A stretch of DNA of 64,000 nt, from the NCBI GenBank assembly GCA_963921825.1, contig OY997594.1, forward strand, positions 10,111,001 through 10,175,000, given 5' to 3'. Origin of the DNA: Erodium maritimum (taxonomy: Eukaryota > Streptophyta > Magnoliopsida > Geraniales > Geraniaceae). The translations under genes and the position numbers were made by a program. The notes under the pieces were generated by a model, which worked only from the letters and a program-made list of their open reading frames with translations, was not told where the DNA came from and did no database searches. Of this stretch, positions 58,947-64,000 are shown piece by piece (position 1 is the first letter of the stretch; each line of letters opens with the position of its first letter).

Positions 58947-59882
58947 AGCAAAGCAAGCCCAGACACAGAGACACACAGAGACCCGAAATTGATTGAAGAA
59001 AAACAAAAACAAGAATAGTTATTGCCTATTTCTGTGACGGATGGGTTAATTGTTGATAAAGAAATCGCTTTGGCTTTTGTAAATGAGGGAGCTCTCTGGC
59101 AAGGGACGACACTCAATCTCTTGCTTCGTCCCAAAACAGAGATTTTATGGACACAACTTGAAGATCTATTCACATAGATTAAGCTTTTCTTCTCTTCAAG
59201 ATATGCGATCCCCTTCTTGTAAGTCTCCTCTTCTTCAAAATCTTACCTTTATCTTTCTGCCAAATCCATTTGTTTTCATAACATTTGTAAACTGCATTGA
59301 GATATGCCGATTCATTCTCTCATTTTGGCATCTGGGTTTGCTTTGCTTTCACTCTTTCTCATCTGGGTACCTTTTATTTTGCCTTGATGTTACTTTTTCT
59401 CAGCTGGGTTTCTGGAGGCTTTGGTTCCATATGCCGTTTCATCAAAAAAGGCCAAGCCTTTTCTTTTCTGAATTGATAAAAGTTGCCATCTTTTTCCTTT
59501 TCCCTCCTCTTTTCAAGCCCTTTACCGTTTCTCTAGACAACTATATAAAAATCGTCCCTTTTTGCATATTTGGGTAAGCTTTTGTTTTTGTTATGTAGTT
59601 TGATATGATTCAGCTCTAGCTTTTCCTTTTCAATTCCAATGGCTGAGGTAATTCCATCCTTTTCCATCCCCAGCCTTGACTTTCAGTATTAGATAGCCTT
59701 TGTCCTTAACCTTTACCTTTGTATGCATCCTTTTTGTTGCCCCATGCTGAGATGTTTTTTGAATGTTTGAGTTCTTATAGGAGCTTCTCTTGGTTTTAGT
59801 ACATTATAATGGGGATTATTGCCTTACAGGGTGAATCAGAAGGAGGGCATTAAGGTTTCAGTCAAGGTAGTGTAATTTGAGG

Positions 59883-61160
59883 ATGGGGGATCACTTTGTG
59901 TTGCTGGTAGATCGGTTGCTGACAGAGTCGACACTTGAAGCTGCAATTGAGAGTAGAAATCGAGCATTACAGGCCACACCATCAACAACTGACCTGAAAG
60001 TTGATTATCCCTTACATGAGGTGGATATGTCATCTCCAGGTAAATTGGTTGAGTGTAGGATATGCCACGACGAGGGCCAGGATTCCAATATGGAGACCCC
60101 TTGCTCTTGCTGTGGTAGCTTGAAGGTCAGTTTTTGAGCCTCCAAGTTTTAATCACATGCTACACTTTTATGCTCTGATATTCCATAACTTGCCATGGTG
60201 ATATGAGGTTTGGTGATTGCAGTATGCTCACAGGAGATGTGTTCAGAGGTGGTGTAATGAGAAAGGTGACACTATGTGTGAGATATGCCACCAGGTATTG
60301 TATTGTATTGTGTCAAGTTATATCAAATTTATCTTTGTTACATTGAAATACTAATCAGTAATTACTTCCTCATTGCAGCCTTTTAAGCCGGGTTATACAG
60401 CACCACCTCCACTGTTTCAAATTGGGCGAATTCCTATGCAGTTCAGGTCAGTGAACCTTTGATTCTTGTCATGTTATATTTGTTCTGGATCTAGATATTT
60501 TGATTCAGTGGTCTTTGTATCAGAGGGAACTGGGAAATTACCAGCAGGAACTTGAATAGTCCACACTTTATCACAATGGTTTCAAGTGACCGAAATTTCC
60601 TAGAGACTGACTATAGTGATTACTCAGCTTCCACCACCAGAAGCTTGATCTGCTGTCGCGCAGTAGCTATAATTGTAAGGAATTTTAATCAAGAAAGAAA
60701 AAAGAACAGGATTTCGATTCCAAATCGAATATGAGTTCATGGTTCTTTTGTGCATTGTATGTGCAGTTCATGGTTCTTCTTATTCTGCGGCACACACTTC
60801 CCTTCATAATTAGTGCGAACAAGGACTACTCTTTCCCACTATTTACGGTAAGTAATTATAAGTTGCTTTCATCAACTGAAACTAAACTATACTTATATTT
60901 TTCTCATTTTGTTTGATAGTTATTGTTTCTACGAACTATTGGGATTATCCTTCCGGTGTACGCTATGGTGAGACTGATCTCTGCTGTGCAGCGTCGCAGA
61001 CACTTGCAGGTAAGTTCAATTACTTGGAACACGACTCTTTTTGTTAAGTAAGTCTTATGTTAATTCATTTGTTTGGGCTAATCAGGAGCTTAGTCGCTCA
61101 CTCAGTTCATCTGATGAAGAAACTGAGGATTCAACCTCGCAGCATGTTCGTGCTCCCTAA
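59883..61160 (+). CDS. RING-CH (RINGv/MARCH-type) E3 ubiquitin ligase with DUF3675-like membrane tail
   Basis: Seven coding exons join in frame: 59883-60125, 60223-60294, 60379-60446, 60524-60674, 60767-60847, 60920-61009 and 61086-61160, giving 259 residues. The RING-CH domain has the C4HC3 pattern: Cys58, Cys61, Cys74, Cys76, His84, Cys87, Cys100 and Cys103, with spacing exactly as in MARCH proteins. PFKPGYTAPPPLFQIG and a conserved tail follow, with two hydrophobic segments (about 175-195 and 206-225), as in plant DUF3675 proteins. Such proteins are membrane-bound ligases that pass ubiquitin from an E2 to membrane targets; the target here is unknown. The start is the first ATG after the leader intron and gives MGDHFVLLVDRLL. 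The gene is convergent with the QSOX gene. From memory it resembles AT2G01275. Confidence 0.9.
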
Positions 61161-62064
61161 CAGTGGGAACATATTTAAGGCCTCTGCTGAATTTTTTATG
61201 TTAATTTGATGGTAAATGAAGATAGTTTCATGCGGAGCCTGCAATGGTGAAAGATTGTAGGTGATGTTAGCATTGTTCCTCCCTCATACTTCAGATCAAC
61301 ATGCTACAAACTGTCCCGGCACATTTTAGCTATGCGGGTCACTTTGGCTGCAAAATCGTTTTACTGCATGTTATATAATAAATATGTATATAAACATTAT
61401 TCAACTAAAAACTTCCCGAGTAATCAATCCAAGATGAAATGTTTCATGATCACTTCTACAAGTCTGAGTGATCAAAACTTCATTTTGTAAATTACCCTGT
61501 ATTATTTATTTATAAGAACATTAATGGCTCAAAAGATTAGAGTCCCACAAACCATTATGTGGTTACATTGATTTTCTTCAACTGAATCAAAACCTGAGAT
61601 GACTACACCAAGAAAGAACTCAGCTTACAAACCAAAAATAGGAGGCCTTTTTGTGTCTGAATGCATGAGAATGTTTCATTAGCACACAAAAAAGAGAACA
61701 TAACAGTGTAATTACTGAAAATCAAAATACTCTTTATTCAACACATGTCCTCTATATTCTTCTATTCATGAAAGCTCAAAAACAGTATAAAAAAAATCTT
61801 AACTAAAGGAGACAAAATGAACAAGGAACAAATTGTATCTAGACAGAAGAAGCTATCTGGTCTCTGATTATACTACACCAGCCATCAAATAACAAAAGCT
61901 TAAATGAAGTATGCACCAGAAGAAGCATACCAATTTTCCTCCAAGTTTCAGATTATGATCATAAACCTTGAATAAGTATGTTGAAAGAAAGGGTAAAAGC
62001 TATTATTTGCATTCCCTGTCAGAGCTCAATTTCAACAGCTACGTGTGGTTATGTATTGTTAGTC
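61161..62064. other. Convergent 3' UTRs of the RING-CH and QSOX genes
   Basis: AT-rich DNA between two convergent stop codons. The left part is probably the RING-CH 3' UTR and the right part the QSOX 3' UTR. No further gene seen. Confidence 0.5.
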
Positions 62065-64000
62065 TTAGGTCCAGCTTCTCCTTGGCCTGAAAGGTTCAAC
62101 AGAAACAAAATGAGACAAACAAGCTCTTAAGATGCACAATATTTCACTTTATCTTCTCTCCCTGTCTATATAGTTTTACTTTTCCCCTGTTTAAGGTTGT
62201 TTCTATTTATCTTATCCGTTTCAAAAGAGTTCATTACCCTCCTAATAGTCATATGATCTTTAAAGAGTGTAGTTTGTGGTAATATACTTGTGATTCTTCT
62301 GCTTTGCACGCCAATAGAAAGCCATGGCTCCAAATGCACAGCTGGCAAGAGCTACAGCCAATGCAGCTCCCACGGGCACCACAACTGCATTTGTTGTTAC
62401 CGCTGCAGCCAGATCGTCAACAACCTTAATACTCCTTTCATTGTCAACAAGATCCTTGTCCTTGTCCAGAGATACTAGGTCTCTGCCATAATAACTAGAC
62501 AACAACTTGAACACCTCCTCCTTGTTCCACTCAATCTGACTGCTTCCATTACTACTATCTAGGTAACATGAGGAGCACAGATGCCTTGGGGGCCAAGCAA
62601 TTTTTGGGAACTTGGGATCGCCGGTTCTAAGAGATGCTTCTTCTTTCAGTAACCTCTCGTTTACTTTATTATGTGCACTCCACAACCAAAGTACAAAATC
62701 ACGTGTATTGTTGAAAGGAATAGAGACGCTGAAAATTAGAAAATAGTGCAAGTCAGATAAAGAGGAGTTAATACAGAGTTTATAAACTTATTAATTTGCA
62801 TTCACCTTGAACACATTCCATAGAAATGTTGACGACACTCCTCACATATAAAGAAGTTATGGATAAAATCACATATGGCCATGAATGCATTTTGGCTCTC
62901 TCCGTCCCCTATTCTCACAGAGAATGAGTGCAATAGAACCCACAACCCACAGCTGCAAAAAAATAATAGCTTAATTGTGGTTTGAGATGGTGATGAAGTG
63001 AAAACTGCAACTATCATCATCACCATTACCTTTTCCACTATTGCAATGTATAATAAAACAATTACTTGTGTGCTTGTATTGTATATCAACACACAACATG
63101 GGAAGCTACTATATGGAACTTGAAAATATTAGTTACCTAAAGCCCCTAGTATCATTTCTACTGCCACGGCAAAACATCTGCAAAATAACACCAAGATGAT
63201 AGCACAAAAAAATAAGTACGGATTACAATATTATGTAGCATGCCATGCAGAAGATAAAAGGCAAAGAACCACTAGTAACTTTAACCCTTTATAATACGTT
63301 ATATTTACATGAGTACGAGTGACTGTGACCGTTACCCAATATCCACGAGGAACTTCTTTTCCACAAATTTTGATATTTTCCAGTGCACCCTTCTTATCAC
63401 CAATGTCAAGATCTTCCAGTATGTTGTCGGACATCATATTTGTTGGGCACAAATCATCAAAGTTAACTAGGATTTCTGCGCTTCCCCTTCGACACCTAGT
63501 ACAATAATCGGAGTGAGATGAGTAGAGGTAGGCAGCAAATTGCAAATGTCACATTGGAGAGGATGGTTTTTACCGCCTAGAAGGATGATGAACCACCAAT
63601 AATTGAAGGAAATTTATTAACGATGCCCGAGTTTCATTTTTTATCATCTGCGTATAAGCATATAGATAACTATACAGCATGACAATAAGATATGGAAGAA
63701 GACAGAAAAACAAGAGAAGAATATCTACTTTTTGTTGTAAGATGATATCAAAGAAAGTGGTTGTTGCTTCCTCAACATCAAACACAGCTTGTGCTATCTT
63801 CATAAGCCGTGCATTGCACAAGTTAATACCTCAACCCCTTGATAAAATTGACATGAAATGGCAAAGTAAATGAAAAACCTCAGAGATATTTGACGGGTGA
63901 ACATTCTCAATTTTATGATCATCCAGGCCGTATGAGCTGCAATTAAGAGGTGAAATGAACATCGTTGAGTAGAAACGAGAACAATATTTTAGATTGCAGA
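62065..64000 (-). CDS. QSOX: Quiescin-sulfhydryl oxidase (QSOX), C-terminal part; 5' end outside window
   Basis: Eight exons join in frame: 63879-63936, 63729-63797, 63574-63647, 63336-63495, 63137-63177, 62806-62952, 62288-62728 and a 22-nt last exon 62065-62086. QSOX uses FAD and a thioredoxin-like domain to make disulfides in secreted proteins, passing electrons to oxygen. The window holds the Erv/ALR part: WVLLHSFSVR (FAD-binding region), CEEC (catalytic CxxC) in FFICEECRQHF, LWLWSAHNKVN and the second CxxC in HLCSSC. One C-terminal membrane span follows (VVVPVGAALAVALASCAFGA), as in plant QSOX. The thioredoxin domain and signal peptide must lie beyond 64000. The last exon gives KPRRSWT, close to the end I recall for Arabidopsis QSOX2; reading through the intron instead would end NYTL. 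From memory the gene resembles AT2G01270. Confidence 0.9.

Noticed and set aside
59083-59577. 164-codon plus-strand ORF upstream of the RING-CH gene
   Set aside because: It lies in the probable leader and leader intron. The sequence is T-rich, hydrophobic by composition and without a family match.

Overview
The window is nuclear DNA of a flowering plant, most likely a eudicot. Genes carry GT-AG introns, and the proteins are plant types: a plant-only multi-pass membrane protein, a cytosolic-type ribose-5-phosphate isomerase, an SD2-5-like lectin receptor kinase, a RING-CH protein with the plant DUF3675-type tail, and a QSOX with a C-terminal membrane anchor. All were recognised by reading; no search was run. 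The species cannot be named.

Layout. 1-4.15 kb (-): nine exons of a multi-pass membrane protein whose 3' end lies outside the window; intron 3 carries a TRIM-like miniature retrotransposon. 4.2-13.8 kb: AT-rich intergenic DNA with several small inverted-repeat elements, a perfect 60-bp palindrome at 6551-6610, a retroposon tail and an unidentified GC-richer block (11.3-12.25 kb). 13.79-14.60 kb (-): intronless ribose-5-phosphate isomerase. 15-18.4 kb: a retroposon copy and a broken PIF/Harbinger transposase. 18.97-21.41 kb (-): lectin receptor kinase. 22.5-58.5 kb: a long transposon graveyard, mostly L1-type LINEs with elements nested inside them. 58.9-61.16 kb (+): RING-CH protein gene. 62.07-64 kb (-): 3' exons of a quiescin-sulfhydryl oxidase, running off the window.

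The transposon block can be read as layers. LINE C (+, about 29.45-38.55 kb) is interrupted by a 3,064-bp solo LTR (target duplication CTAGA), a 490-bp MULE-type MITE (9-bp duplication) and a short LINE tail (33-bp duplication), and its reverse transcriptase region carries a tandem triplication of about 530 bp. LINE A (+) is split by LINE B (-), and LINE B is split by a Ty3/gypsy element with gag, primer binding site and one full LTR, sitting inside a second, truncated LTR. Pol, the other LTR and some LINE B sequence are missing, which suggests one large deletion. A family of 0.8-1 kb retroposons with related 3' tails and 11-12 bp duplications recurs at several sites.

The five host genes do not form an operon-like unit. 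From memory, gene neighbours in Arabidopsis (AT1G71100/AT1G71110 and AT2G01270/AT2G01275/AT2G01290) suggest that the membrane protein, isomerase, RING-CH and QSOX genes keep an ancestral order. I found no novel defence or metabolic system; the unusual content is in the repeat architecture.
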